Source of the DNA: Amylostereum areolatum
Lineage: Eukaryota > Basidiomycota > Agaricomycetes > Russulales > Stereaceae
Assembly: GCA_012932865.1 (NCBI GenBank)
Contig: SAXG01000004.1
Coordinates: forward strand, 124,001-188,000
Direction: 5' to 3'
Length of the DNA stretch: 64,000 bases
Both the position numbers and the translations under genes were made by a program. The notes beneath the pieces were generated by a model. That model was not told where the DNA came from. It did not search any database and worked only from the letters and a program-made list of their open reading frames with translations. This document shows positions 1 through 13,493 of this stretch, one piece after another. Each line of letters opens with the position of its first letter. Position 1 is the stretch's first letter.

Positions 1-96
1 CAGGGATGTGTCAGTGGCGCGGGTACGGGGGGAGCCGGGGGGACAACAGGAGTCGTTTGAGGAGGAGGAGGAGGAGGAGGAGAGAAAGGCCTCGTA

Positions 97-516
97 TCAG
101 CCATTGCAGGCTCCCGCGCTCGAGCCGAACCTGCCCTCGCCATACCCCGCCGCCCTCTCCGGCCACCCGTTCCTCCATCCCCATCCCCACTCTCTCGTCC
201 TCTCCTGCTGCGCGCCGCCCTCCCTCTCCGCCCCCAAGTCGCCCCGCCACCCCGCATACGCCGCGCCCTCCAACGCCCGCCGCTGGCTCTGACAGCCCCA
301 TGCGCGCTCGCAGTGAGCGAGGTACGAGTTCCCGGCGTGGTCGGCCTGGAGGAAGTCCCGATGGCGATGGTGGATCCACATCGCGGACGCGACGGCGCCG
401 AGGGAGAACCAGACGAGGGGGCGGGCGTACAACGGACGGCGGTAGAAGGTGTGCACGACGAAGGAATCGTGGGGCGCCGGGTGCACCGAGTTGGGGGATT
501 TGGAGTTAGGACGCAT
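97..516 (-). CDS. small putative single-pass membrane protein, unrecognised
   Basis: An ATG at 516 opens a frame that reads to a stop at 97 (about 139 codons). The first 60 residues look like real protein: a polar N-terminus (MRPNSKSPNS), then FYRRPLYARPLVWF and a short hydrophobic stretch LGAVASAMW followed by a His/Arg-rich turn, which suggests a small membrane anchor. The C-terminal half is rich in Trp, Gly and Arg and is less convincing. A GTACCTC...CTGTCAG pair at 325-289 could be a 37-nt intron, but removing it moves into a poorer frame. A TATATA stretch near 550-560 lies about 40 bases upstream of the ATG. I do not recognise the family. Confidence 0.4.
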   Translation of the reverse strand: MRPNSKSPNSVHPAPHDSFVVHTFYRRPLYARPLVWFSLGAVASAMWIHHRHRDFLQADHAGNSYLAHCERAWGCQSQRRALEGAAYAGWRGDLGAEREGGAQQERTREWGWGWRNGWPERAAGYGEGRFGSSAGACNG

Positions 517-870
517 GGTGGATGAGCGGGACAGATGAGGGGAGGGCGAGGTTATATAAGACGGGACATGAAGGATGATGAGCAAGCTCGGCCGTCGGTG
601 GGACGAGCTGCATAGCGTTTTCAGGTCGTTGAGTCCGACGGGATGACGATGACGACCTGGACGGTTGCGCATCCTCCGGCACTTTCCCCGCCTGCCCTCG
701 TCCAATCACAGCTCTCCATTTTCCACCTCACCTGCCGCTTCGACGCGTTTCCTCCTCCACACGTGATGCGAACTCTGTTTGCGCGCCGCTCGTCGACGCA
801 CGCACATAGCAGCAAAATCGCATTATGCTGGCATCCGGGCTACGGGAAAGGGTCTACATCCAACGAATGA
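517..870. other. intergenic region between a divergent start and a gene 3' end
   Basis: It holds the TATA-like ATATAA stretch near 550-560 and otherwise no recognisable gene. Confidence 0.4.
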
Positions 871-2138
871 TCACCACAAAAACGAGCGCTCCTGCGCTTC
901 CGCCTCAGCAAGCCGAATCGACTCCAACAGCTGCCGCGTGCTCAGCGGCATCGACATGTACGAGAACGTCGACCCGCACCCCACACTCGACCCCTCCTCC
1001 GATCCAGATCCCCAGCTCGACCGCCTCGAGACCGCCACGGACGTGCTCGAGTCCGAGCTGTCCGTGGAGTAGGGTGGCGTCGGCGGACCCGTGGCGTACG
1101 TCGACGCGTGCCGGCTGGACGCGTCGTCGAACGGGACGGCCTCGAATAGAGATAGAACGCGCGGGTCTGCCGGTGGGGAGGGGAACACGCCGGAGGGCGT
1201 CCACATCCCCGAAGACGGCGCCGTGTGGAACGACTGGTCCGCTTCCGACGGGACGGACACGCTCCTCCCCCCTATGGGTGCAAAGTCTTCCGGGTGGACA
1301 AACGCCGCGGTCAATGCCGGGGAATCCGTAGCTACTGCATACGCACAGCATCAGCTCGTTGATACGGCGGGGAAAAAATAGAAAGGCGTACTCGGGTCGG
1401 GGGAGGTGATGCTGGCCTGCGAGTGGGCCGTGACGAACGAGAGCGAGGCGTCGAACATGCGCAGGAAATCCCCCGTTGACATTGACGAGGTCGGCGAGAG
1501 CGTGCTCCTCGCTGGCATATCCTCGAACACCCCTAGGGAGCGCGGTCTTGTCCTCTGACGTCCCCTGCCTGGTGTCTCGAACCCGCTCCCGAGGTAAAGT
1601 GGCGCAGAGACGGAAGAGGCTATCCACGACCCCGGGGACGGAGGTTCGTACTTCAAACACGATGGGTCTTCATCTTCTTGTTCGGCCACCGGATGATGCA
1701 TGTCCACCGTAGGAAGGGAAGGCGCACGCGCGACCGTGATCTTTTCATCCTCTTGTATAGGAGCCAGAGACGGATCTGCGCAATACAGCTTCAGCCTCCT
1801 CGTCGCCCTTTAAAAGTGCCAAAAACATCCTTACCTACGGCCGTAGACGTCGTGTCCGACGCCGGTCTTTCAGACACCCCTGACTCGCGTTCGGCGCGCC
1901 CCTCCTCGGCGACCTGTCCCTCCCGCGTCTGCCGCCCGACGGCCTCTTCATCGCGCCAGAGCCCGAGTCGTCGAATCACCCGCGCGAGCGCCCCGGACGA
2001 TCTTTCCCGTTGACGTTTCGCGCTCTTGGCCGTGCGCAACAAGCCCGTCCGCGCGCGCGGTACGGAGGAGGGCTTGGGCAAGTGCGGACCGAGCGGCGTC
2101 CGCGGCAGAGCGAGCGTGAGCATGGCTTTGGCTTTCAT
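871..2138 (-). CDS. hypothetical Ser/Pro-rich protein, spliced
   Basis: The gene is read from an ATG at 2138 (MKAKAMLTLALPRTPLG...) to a stop at 871 (...LAEAEAQERSFLW). Three open blocks on the minus strand fit exons: 2138 to about 1830, about 1780 to 1380, and about 1340 to 871. The first is basic and Arg-rich (SAKRQRERSSG). The second holds PGRGRQRTRPRSLGVFEDMP, and FLRMFDASLSF. The third is rich in Ser, Pro and Thr (PPTPPYSTDSSDSSTS) and ends with a short predicted helix. I could not fix the exact junctions between blocks. No known domain is visible. It may be a low-complexity regulatory protein. Its codon use resembles its neighbours. Confidence 0.45.
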
Positions 2139-2581
2139 GGCGCTGTCAGGGCTGGCCTACAAACTGCGACTCGGGGTGAGGGTAGGAGACTGCAGAAGGG
2201 GGTGAGTGGACGAAGTAAAGAAAGCAAGGGGGAGTGGAGGACGCTCCCCTCCCTGAAGTAGGGCGGGTAGGGCGGCGGATGCTGGGTCTCACCTTGGGGA
2301 GCTCCCTCCGTCTCACCCGCTCACATAATCCCGCCACGCCACGATGGACGAGTAGAATCGAGCTCCCAGCCAAAACCGAAACAGGTTTAGGGGGTCGAGA
2401 ACCGAACGCGAGGGAAGTTGAACGCGTCTGGTAGCACTTGAAGTTCGGTTTGGGGTCGACGTCAAACACTTGCGCGGCATTTTCGCCTATAGTACGTAGC
2501 CCACGCGCGCTCGGAAAGGTGAAAGCAGTGGGATAAAAACGTAACGATACATACATCGAAAGCACGCCGCACACCCTGGTC
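2139..2581. other. intergenic, promoter side of the preceding minus-strand gene
   Basis: It lies between the PRP40 stop and the next start on the same strand. No RNA gene or repeat is seen. Confidence 0.4.
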
Positions 2582-5500
2582 TCAAATCTCGCCCTCCTCA
2601 GGGGTCTCCGCCCGCCTGCCCGGTACAGGGGCCGCCGTGGCGGGGGCAGGAGCAGGAGCGGGAGCGGGAGCAGGAGCAGGAGCAGGTTCAGAGCCGCCGT
2701 TCTCCAGACGAGGTCGCTATTGAGGACCCATCGCGAGTCAGCACGTAAGCGACGTCTCAGGCGACGACACCGCAACGCACCTTCTCCGCCCGCTCCTCGA
2801 GCCGCTCGTCATACACGACCCGTTCCCGCGGCTCTTCTCGGTACACCGACACGCTCCTGTCGCTCATCTTGTCACGCTCCCTCTCCCTTTCCCGCTTGTC
2901 CTTATCCTTGTCCCGACCCTTGTCGTCCACAAAGTCATCGCGCCTACGTCGGTCGCGATCCCGGTCGCGGTCCCTGTCCCGGTCATCCCGCCGTGCATGG
3001 CGTCCAGGGTATCCGTAACGATCTCGGTCACGGTCCTTCATGTCCCAGTCCCGGTCGCGAGGATAGTCGCGTGGACGATCGTCGTGCCCGCCTCGATGGT
3101 GGTAGCGTGATCCCCGTTCATAGTCCCGCTCCCGATCCCGATCCCGGTCGCGGTCACGGTCGCGGTCACGGTCGCGGTAGTCTCGGTCTGGTTCGCGATG
3201 GCTGGGTTCCTTCCGCTTTCTGCTCGTGGTCGAACCACCGTCGTCAGAAATTTCACGCAGGCGTTCCTACAAGCGACGGTCAAGCACATGGTGCGACGTT
3301 ACAAAGGCCGAACGGACCTTCTGTCTCTTGACGTACTTGGAGAAGGCCGCGCGCCTGCCTTCATCGTCGAGCGCCTTGTATTCGGGTAGGTGCTCAATCA
3401 CGGGCACGACCTGCAAAGTCAAGTCAAATCGGTGGATGCACAGAGGGGGAAATGTCACGCACGTCTTCATAGGTCATGTTGATATCCACAGGGTCCGGTA
3501 GTTTCTTCATCGCATACCGAAGGTCGTCTTGCATATGCCTCTGTCGTCGCTCATTACGGCGCCTCTCCTCCGCCACCTGTCGAATCACCTGTTCACGCAT
3601 CTGCGTTGACATGACCATCAATAAAGTTCACGTAGGAAAACCCGGCTTCGCTCACCGAATTGAAGATCGTCTTCAGTTCGTCGTCGCCCAGCTTGGACAT
3701 TTCGTCGTCCGCGTTCGCTTTCACGACGGCCAAGAATTCTTTTGTGGTGGTTTCGGCTCCAACAGCGAACGGAGGCAGCGCCATTGCAGTGTCGCCGCCG
3801 CCCTCCTTCGCCTCGGACTTGGTGTGCTCCTCCTCTTGCTTCGTGTTGTGTCGCTGAATGGCAGCCTCCACGACGGCGATCTTGGCATCCAGGGCCTGGT
3901 CTAGCGCGTCCACGGCATCCCAGAAGAGCTCGAGAGGGTTGGAGCCCGGTTTCCCCAAGAGCTCGAGGTAACGGCCGTCCTTGGAGAACAAAGGGTACAC
4001 GTCTTTCCATTTGGTGCGCGCCTTGAGCTGGCCAGCCTCGGTAAGTTCATGTAATAGCGCCTGACGTGCGATGTCATGAGCCCAAAGACTACCAAAAAAA
4101 TAGAGGGAGAGATACCCTGAAACCTTCGCGCGCTTTGCGCTCCCGACGCGTCTTCTCGACCTCTTTACGGCGCATCTGCTCTTCGAACTCACGCTCCAAA
4201 ACTCGAGAGTAGTCCTCGAAGGCGAGGAGGATGTCGAGCGTGGGCAGGGATTGTAGCTCGTTGTCATCGCGCCACGCTTCCGACTCGAGCACGAGGGCGT
4301 GGGCGTCGCGCCAGCGAGTGGACACGTCCACTTCCAGGTTTTTGAGAAGGTTGACGAGGTTGCGAACGGCGCGGCTGCGTGCGGCGCGAGTCTCTTGCTG
4401 TGTCCATTGTGAGGAGGCAAGACGGAGGCGACAACAACTTCGAGACTCACCACCTCGCGCTCCTTGAGCTCCTCCACATACTCCTCGAAGATGAGCCTGC
4501 GTTCGGATTCGATTCGGGCCTGTTGCCAGATGGGGTGTTGCGCGAAGAGCTTGTCGGCGGTGGCGAAGGTGGTGTAGTGGAAGACGTTCGGGTTGCCTTT
4601 GAGCATGTTGCGCAGCGCCGGTCGCGTCTTGGCCAAACGGGCTTCGCGCTCCTCGCGCTCCCGCTCGATGAGACTGTCGATGTACTGCAGATGATGGCGT
4701 GATCAGCATGAGAGCGCGCGCGCGCTGAGGTGACGGCACGGGCGCACCTTTTGCCAGGCGGTCTTTTTCTCGGCGAGAGAGTTCAGCGCTTTGTAAAGCG
4801 GATCCGTGATCGTCGCGCGCATGGTTTGGTCCCATGTCCAGGTGGGGTCTACGCCGGCCTTGCGGAGGAGATACGTGAACGCCTTTTCGCCCTCTTCGAG
4901 GGTGGCGAAGCCGTTGTGGGGGATCGTGGGTTCGTCGGGTTGGTTGGGCCGGGCGGGGAGAACGGACGAGGCTGGGAGAGGAAGCGCGGCGCCGTTGGCG
5001 TTGGCGGCAGGTTGGGCATCGGGCGCGGGCGAATCGGCACCGCTGAAGGGTGCGAGAGCGTTGAGACCCGGATTAAAAGTCGGAGCCGTGATGGCGGCAC
5101 TACGGAAGGGATGAGGCAAGGTTTGAAAAAAGGGCAAAAAAAGAACGCACGGAGCGGCAGGGGTGGACGGCGTCGCCGGCTCCTTTTCGACCTTTTCGAG
5201 GACCAGGATGAGTTCATCGGGCATGTCCCATTTGGATTCCTTCGTCGTCGTCTGTGGTAGATATGTTAGAACGGTCGGTTGTGCGCGGAAGGAAGGAGAT
5301 GGGAACGAACGTTGTAGTAGTACTTTCGTCCGCCGGAGAAGTATTCCTTCCATGACGTCTGGTTCAGTGCTTTCTGAGAGGAATGTCAGCGTTGATACAA
5401 GCGCACCCATCAATGTTTCGTCCTCTACCTCGAACGGAGTCTTGAGATCTGGGGAGAAAGGATGAGGGAGAGGGAGAGGGCCAGAGGAGGCGACGCACCA

Positions 5501-5637
5501 TCTGGCTTTTCCCAGACGCTTTCCTTCGTTCCGGTGTTGAACCAGTACGTGCGGCCCTCTGGATTCCTGTGCTCGGTCTAGAGAAGGTGAGATCGGGGGA
5601 CGGGACGCGGAAGAAGGCCACCCACCCAAACGTTCAT
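2582..5637 (-). CDS. prp40: pre-mRNA-processing protein PRP40 (U1 snRNP)
   Basis: This is the U1 snRNP component that bridges the 5' splice site and branch-point factors. The ATG at 5637 gives MNVWTEHRNPEGRTYWFNTG after removing an intron right after MNVW, the usual start of PRP40. WW domain 1 (W at residue 4, KESVWEKP) is followed by WW domain 2 (GGRKYYYNTTTKESKWDMP). A Pro/Ala linker comes next, then FF-type helical repeats (for example FTYLLRKAGVDPTWTWDQT, and ADKLFAQHPIWQQA, and YEDVRDI). The C-terminus is an Arg/Asp/Glu/Lys-rich tail (DRDRDRDRDRRRRDD). A last intron (GTGCGTTG...CTCAATAG, about 2710-2777) joins it to a Pro-Ala repeat and the final TPEEGEI before TGA at 2582. I count about eight introns. 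It lies downstream of bL21m on the same strand. Confidence 0.93.
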
Positions 5638-5958
5638 GGCGAGGTCGTGGGGGAAGAGAACAAGGGCCGTAGGAACACGAAGCGCCCGTTTATGGAAGGA
5701 ACTCGTGATGACGCGCGAGCAGCTGGCTCGCAGCCTTCGAGACTCGGGCCACACGACCATGCTTTTACTCAATTCACGCCTCGATTCTGCTGGGGCCATA
5801 CACGAGGCGGACAGCGAGGACGGGAGTACGAATGGAATGGAGGATTACGTATTCAACGGGGTTTACAGCACGCTCTCGCTAACATATCCGAACAATTGCC
5901 TCGCGCACGCAGATAAAACAGATAGAGCTCGTTGGATTAAGTGCGTGTACATGAGATG
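5638..5958 (-). promoter_or_regulatory. presumed PRP40 promoter and 5' UTR
   Basis: The 321 bases between the bL21m stop and the PRP40 ATG hold no convincing gene. An open frame reads through into the PRP40 start, but lacks the WW-first arrangement of the family. Confidence 0.4.
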
Positions 5959-6482
5959 CTATGAGGAGGACGGAGGCAGGTGAAAGTCGACGGAGCCGAT
6001 GCGCAGACGGGTGTACGTTTGCTTGTGGTTGATGGTGCGTTCGTAGCCCTTTCGGCGCTTCTTCTTGAATATGTGCTCCATCTTTCCCTTTGTGTGCTCG
6101 ACCACGGTAGCCTGAACGGAGACGTATTCGGGGGAGATTTCGGGGGTGCCACGGAGGGTGTACTCGCGGGAGCCGACCTCGTGGATCTGCGAGAGGGAGA
6201 GAACGTCGCCGACGCGGACGTCGTTGAGACGGGGCACGGTGAGGAGATCTCTGGGAGCGAGGAGGTATTTCCTGCCGGCGACGGAGGCGAGGACGTAGTG
6301 CGAAGGCTGAGAACGAATGAGAGCGAGGGCGGACGCGGTGGACGCCGGGGTGTGAGCGGCCTGTGCTTGCGTGTGCACCGCGCGTGCGACGCAAGAGCGC
6401 ACGGGAACTGCAAAAGAAAGTGAGAAAGCGGGCGGCGGCGGCGAGGCAGGACGGAAAGCGCACGTCTGAGCCAACTTGCCAT
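5959..6482 (-). CDS. mitochondrial large-subunit ribosomal protein bL21m
   Basis: This is the mitochondrial homologue of bacterial L21, a 23S-rRNA-binding protein of the large subunit. The core is clear: YVLASVAGRKYLLAPRDLL, then DVRVGDVLSLSQIHEVGSRE, VSVQATVVEHTKGKMEHIF, and the signature KKKRRKGYERTINHKQTYTR followed by LRIGSVDFH. The start at 6482 assumes an intron with donor GTGCGC and acceptor TTTTGCAG, giving MASWLRLPVRSCVARAVHTQ, an Arg-rich and acid-poor leader that fits a mitochondrial presequence. An unspliced longer frame upstream looks non-coding. It diverges from ATP1, 204 bp away. Confidence 0.88.
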
Positions 6483-6686
6483 GAGTCGGTGAAGTGAAGT
6501 CTCTGAAGACGCGGACGGGACGAGGCGACGGGTCGGTGGGAGCGTGGGAGAGTCGGCCGGAGCCGGAGGGGACGAGGAAATTCAAACCCCGACGTGGGAT
6601 ATTCGACGTTTTCCGTCGCCTGGCCTTCGACTTTCTCAACCTCCACTCCGTCCTTCCCTCTCGTCCTTCTCCCCCCTCCGCCCCCA
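6483..6686. promoter_or_regulatory. shared divergent promoter of bL21m and ATP1
   Basis: The two ATGs face away from each other across 204 bases that are pyrimidine-rich on the ATP1 side (ccttctcccccctccgcccc). Both products work in mitochondria. Co-regulation is inferred. Confidence 0.55.
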
Positions 6687-8845
<2,159 letters not shown>

Positions 8846-9441
8846 AGTCGTCGTAGTTCGCTGTCTTCGTGAGGGAACCCAAAATCATAATTGCTTGCCT
8901 CGTTTGCAGTTTCTCTTGGCCTGTGTGCGCTCGTTGTAAGGGACGGTCCCCCGGTCGTGTGACTTTGTTCTAGTGTACGTGTTTGAATTGGAGAGCGAGA
9001 GCTAACTTTTACTTTGTATATCAGAAAACAAATTCAAATCAATTTTCCTCCAAAGCAATGTTTGTGCAGCAACATGGACGTGTTTTGTCGCTTCGGTCAC
9101 GATGACCGCGTCGCTCCCACCCCCCCTGATTGGATTTATTTATATATCTAGAGATTTTTCGGGAAATTTCCTCGGTGCTCGGATGAGGCGTGGTGGTCCC
9201 GAGCTCGAGTGATGTACGACACGACCCGACCCGACACGACACAGTACAGCACACCCTGTCATCTGCATCCAGTGCATCTCGGTGCGTTCATCTGGATCAT
9301 GTGCGCATTTTCTTTCTCTCTTGCGAGACGAACTGACATGTACTATTTGTGCAGAAGAATCTATGCGAGTTGGGGGTGACATTGGCTGGCCATTGGGACG
9401 GTGCACCGAGCAGGAACGCAGGTCCACTGATTCCGTCCAAG
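8846..9441. other. ATP1 3' region and intergenic DNA
   Basis: AT-richer sequence follows the ATP1 stop. A short simple repeat of CGACA/CGACC units lies at about 9208-9243. No gene is recognised. Confidence 0.4.
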
Positions 9442-10110
9442 ATGCAGCCCCCAGAAACAGTGCCCATTCAACCTCCTCGCAAGCGAACGAGAACACGGCC
9501 GTCCAGGTATGACTGACCTTAACAAACTGATCAATGTCCTTGCTTACTATATTGTTGTCTACAGCTTTCCTCGGCTGACGCCATTGGCCACTGCCGGTCT
9601 TGAGTGCGAGCACAACGACATCCTCAGGATCCTGAAGGTCCGCAACAGCATTGTATTGTGTCGTCCACGTCCGAATCAACGACAGGTGACACGATAATGC
9701 AAGAACCCAACCAACCAGCAAGCCTCGAACGGAGCTTTCATAGATGGTACGTGCATACAGTATCAATCAATGTGATAGTAAAGGCTTTACTGATCCTTTT
9801 GTTATCCATATCACAGGTGATATGTCCTCATCGACATTGCATATTCGCAGGCCTACTCGGCCCTCGGCGACTTGCTTCCTACGCCCCCAAGGACTCCAGC
9901 TCTGAACCCTCAAGGAACAGAACAACCCACTCTGCTATCGAAATGGCAGATTGCCAAGAGAGCCCGACACGAGCGAGAGCATTTGGGACCGTCACAAACC
10001 CCTCTACTGTAGGCGGCTGTAGTTTGGCAACTCGCAACCGGTGTCACATGACCGTGGGAGCGGGTAGAGGAGGGCAACCCGGCCTCGGGGACGGGGGACA
10101 TCCACTTTAG
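9442..10110 (+). CDS. possible small spliced gene, unrecognised
   Basis: An ATG at 9442 begins MQPPETVPIQPPRKRTRTRP, a basic patch. A good intron (gtatgactg...tctacag, about 9508-9565) joins this to SFPRLTPLATAGLECEHNDI and LRILKVRNSIVLCRPRPNQ. Two further donor/acceptor pairs can be read to an exon starting near 9852 that stops at 10110 (...GLGDGGHPL). The splicing signals are reasonable, but the protein has no known domain and the last exon overlaps a repeated motif (see the 10.07 and 10.93 kb direct repeats). It could equally be a non-coding transcript or decayed element. Confidence 0.28.
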
Positions 10111-10122
10111 GCAACGCAACCT
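10066..10122 (+). repeat. diverged direct repeat, copy 1
   Basis: This stretch shares the core cctcggggac(a)ggggac and ttaggcaac(c)gcaacc, in the same order, with 10931-10992. The copies are about 865 bases apart and flank the transposon at 10281-10784. Their origin is unknown. Confidence 0.5.
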
Positions 10123-10280
10123 CTTGTGAGTGAGCTCTCCCAAAGGGCCAAAGCTGTCCTATGTAGCGTCGAGTGATCATCCTCACGCTTTGGCCCATTA
10201 CACTGTACACGAATCTGTATATGAATACAAGGTTTTGTGCACACTGACCACCTTATTTGTCACTGAGTGCTGATTAGCTC

Positions 10281-10784
10281 AGGACCCCTGAAATTCCCTA
10301 TAAATGATTCATCTCGGACCACCGAAAATTTGGGCCTTATGGGAACCTATGTATGGTACTCTCCACCGAAAATGGGCCCCGTAGGGCCGACATGTTGGAG
10401 CTAAGAACCACTGAAAAGGAACCCGCCCGTCCGAAGTCCCATCTTCACCACCGAAAATGGTAAGCATCTGAACACGCCGAGGATCTGTCAGTTCCAATCA
10501 CAAGTATTTTGCATATTTTGCTTCCCATGGGTCTATGGAAGCAAACTAGGCATGTTATAGCAAGCTTGTGCATAAAATGAGAGTTCTGCTCTGGAAACCT
10601 CGACGCCGAAGGCGTGGGAAATTAGACTATTTTTAGATATGTATAGTCTAAGAACCACTGAAAACGGCTGACTTGAAAAAATCTATCATGTAAATCACCG
10701 AAAATGGCCCAAATTCTGTCCCAGCGCACCACCGAAAACAGGTCACCCTGGGATGAATGCTCTATAGGGAATTTCAGGGGTCCT
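10281..10784. mobile_element. hAT-type miniature inverted-repeat transposon (504 bp)
   Basis: Terminal inverted repeats match perfectly over 22 bases (starting AGGACCCCTGAAATTCCC and continuing TATA), with a further ATTCATC match inside. The element is flanked by an exact 8-base target duplication, ATTAGCTC, at 10273-10280 and 10785-10792. An 8-bp duplication is the mark of the hAT superfamily. No open frame for a transposase exists, so it is non-autonomous. Inside are seven copies of a motif close to CCACCGAAAATGG, all in one orientation, near 10318, 10362, 10407, 10447, 10653, 10695 and 10729. They cluster within about 200 bases of each end and could be transposase-binding subterminal repeats, which is inference. 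Confidence 0.85.
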
Positions 10785-10930
10785 ATTAGCTCATGAGGCT
10801 GGCAGCGCTGCGGCGGTTTGTAGAAAACAAAATACAATATGAGCGAACCTCATGTCGATTTCGTACTTGGTGCCGCTGGTGACGTATTCTTGAGGGTTTT
10901 TGACCTTTTTTTTGCGAAAATTAAGCATGG

Positions 10931-10992
10931 GTAAGCGGAAAGCAACTCAGCCTCGGGGACAGGGGACAACCCGCAAATTAGGCAACCGCAAC
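10931..10992 (+). repeat. diverged direct repeat, copy 2
   Basis: It is the partner of 10066-10122 (cctcggggacaggggac, then aaattaggcaaccgcaacc). Confidence 0.5.
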
Positions 10993-11107
10993 CGACCCCC
11001 GGGGACCTAGACATATGAAAGTAGCAGTACATAACAGCAAGAGGTGGGCCGGGAGGCTTCTAGGGTCCGTCGGTTCAAAGAGTGGTGATACAAGCACGCC
11101 AACGATG

Positions 11108-13342
11108 CTACTCCGCGTCCGATGTGACGGTAGACTCTCCATCCCCGTCCCCGTCCCCGTCCCCATCGTCGTCCCCGTCGTCGTCCTCGGTGAACTCTTC
11201 CTCCGCGTCTTCCTCGTCCATCGACTGCTTCAGCTGGCGAGAAGTGGAACGTGCGTGAGCGCCGTGTGCGACCGGTGGAGGGATGTGGTCAGGGAACACG
11301 TACCATTTCCAGGAGCTCGTGGCACTCGTTCAGGTGGGCCATGACGATGCCCTGCCCTTCCGGCACCGAGCCGTCCGCGCCGACGAACTTGCCGTCTTTG
11401 CGCATCGAGTCGATCTGGTAGAGCGCGAGCTGGTACTGTGCAGGGGTCAGCACGCGTGATAAGATGCGACGGAGGACCGACGGAGACATTAAGACGGCCG
11501 GAGTGGAAGGACGTACGGGGTAAAGATCGTGCGGGCTGAAGGGTCCTCCGTATTTGAGGACTTCGTTGAGACATTTTTTGACTGTGGAAAGTTTGTTTGC
11601 CTGTACATCGTTTGATCTCCGTCGTCTCAAGAGATCGGCCAGGACTCACCACAGGCATGAGCTCCTCCGACACGGGTTCGCTCGAGGAGAGCAGGCGGTA
11701 TATAACGCCATAACATCGTCGGAGGAGGTACAGGAGGACCTGCGTCCAAAAGCGCGATCTCCGTGAGTGCACAGCACCGGCGAAAAACGGGAGGTCCAAC
11801 GCACGTATTGTCCTGAAGGCTGATTCCCTTCGGAATCCACGAATTTCCCGCCGATCCGCATCTTGTCGACCTCTTGCAGACTGAGGGAGTAGTTCCACAG
11901 GTCGGTCTCGCGCAAGCTCCAGCGGTGCGTCAGTGCGAGGCCCTCGAGCTCTGTTCGGATCTCCGTCAGACGATCGTGGATAGGCTTGAGGGGCGGCGCG
12001 ACGTTTTTCGAGTCCTCGAGCGCGCGGACTTCTTGTACGATGTCGAAGCAGTCTTCGAGAAGGGACGAACAGACGGCCTGGGAAGCGGGGACAATACCCC
12101 CTGGTCCAAGGAACTTTCCGTCCACGCGTTTGCTGGGGGGTAAGGTTCCAGTCGGATCGTGAGGCTCGTTGATCGGGGGGAGAGGGGGGGGACGGGGAAA
12201 CGCACGAATCGATCTTCCGTAGCTCGTCTTGGAGGGGCTTGAGCTCGGCCTTATGTGAGCCTTCCTTGGCGGCAAGGGCGACGAGCTTCCGGCGGATGCC
12301 GACCAGGCGTTCATGTATTGGCACGAGCTCGACGGAAAGCACCGCGAGCGAGTCTTGGAGGTCGTTCAAGAGTGACTCTATCGCGGATGACAAAAACGGC
12401 GGGAGGAGGTCGGATTAGTGAGACAGGAAGGGCGACCGGAGGAGGTGGCCGAGGGCGTACGACATGTGGGATGGGTTACGCACCGCACTCTCCGAGTTGA
12501 CGCTCCAGGAGCGTGGTCATCGCCCTGGAGTGCTTTCCAGTGGTGGCGTCGTGCTTGATGATGTTGCGGAGCTCGTTGAGCCGTCGGTGGAAGGGCGCGA
12601 GGTCGGATTCGTTGTAGATCGCGGACTCGTTCATGTGGCCGAGGATTTGCTGTCGCGGGGGGTGAGTGGCATGTTAGATAGGGAGAAGGCGCGCGATCTT
12701 CGTCCCTTCACGAGAAAGAACAGAGGAAGAGGTTGGGCCGGACGGATGCGACGGGGAAGAGGAAGCTCGGACGGAAGCTCGGCACTCGATGGACGAGCTA
12801 GGCCGACAGAGCCGAAAGGCAAGAATAGGTGATCCGGAAGAGAGAACGCACCCGCATGCTGGCGAGCTGAGAATAGGTGGCCGGTGCTTCCTTGGTCTTG
12901 CCGATGGTGAGGAAGAAGAGGGAGAGGAGGTTGAAGACGTCGGCGAGGAGGGTGTCCAAACGGTTGTTGTACACGACGTCGTCCTCTCGGACATCGTTGA
13001 GCTTTGTGACTAGAGGACGGCGGGGATGTGAGCGGGGCGGCGGACGGCGGGGAAGTCAGGCGGAAGGAACGGACCCTGCTTGATAACGGCCTGGTAGAGG
13101 GTGTTCACGTCGGAGGCTTTGATGTACTCGCCGCGATCTTTCTTGAGAGCGGTGAGTCTGTTGCGGATGCTGGAGGGCGGAGGTGAGCGGACACGAGGAG
13201 CGGAGAACAGGGACAAGATGCGGACGGACTTGATGACTGCCTCCAGGATTGGGAGCTCTGGCCAAAGTCCCTCGTTAGTCCCCAGGCGCGCTCTTCCCTG
13301 TTCCGTCTGCCACGCACCTTCTTGGGACATTGGCGCCGTCAT
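11108..13342 (-). CDS. DUF2408 family protein, function unknown
   Basis: The start is MTAPMSQE at 13342, followed by very short exons ELPILEAVIK and SIRNRLTALKKDRGEYIKAS and then NTLYQAVIKQ. Later blocks read VDVFNLLSLFFLTIGKTKEA-like and AIYNESDLAPFHRRLNELRN, then ESLLNDLQDSLAVLSVELVP and IHERLVGIRRKLVALAAKEG, then KRVDGKFLGPGG. A partial repeat follows: KMRIGGKFVDSEGNQPSGQY and SMRKDGKFVGADGSVPEGQG. This repeated DGKF/GG pattern and helical architecture match the fungal DUF2408 family. The C-terminus is strongly acidic (EEDAEEEFTEDDDGDDDGDG). I count about nine introns. The last stop is at 11108. A cytoplasmic or structural role is possible, but nothing here proves it. Confidence 0.75.
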
Positions 13343-13493
13343 CCTCCTTACCTTTTGCGCGGTCGCCGAACGCGCGTAAAGAGAAAATCGAGAGAAAGTG
13401 CGGGGAAGGCGACGTGTGGGAACGGAAAGCACTCGGACGCGAGTCACTCTGGCGAGCTCTGGCGGGGCGTTCTTTCTCGTCACGTGTCGGCCC

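Noticed and set aside
289..325. 37-nt intron in the first small gene
   Set aside because: The borders fit, but splicing leads to a less protein-like frame; it is left as a possibility only.
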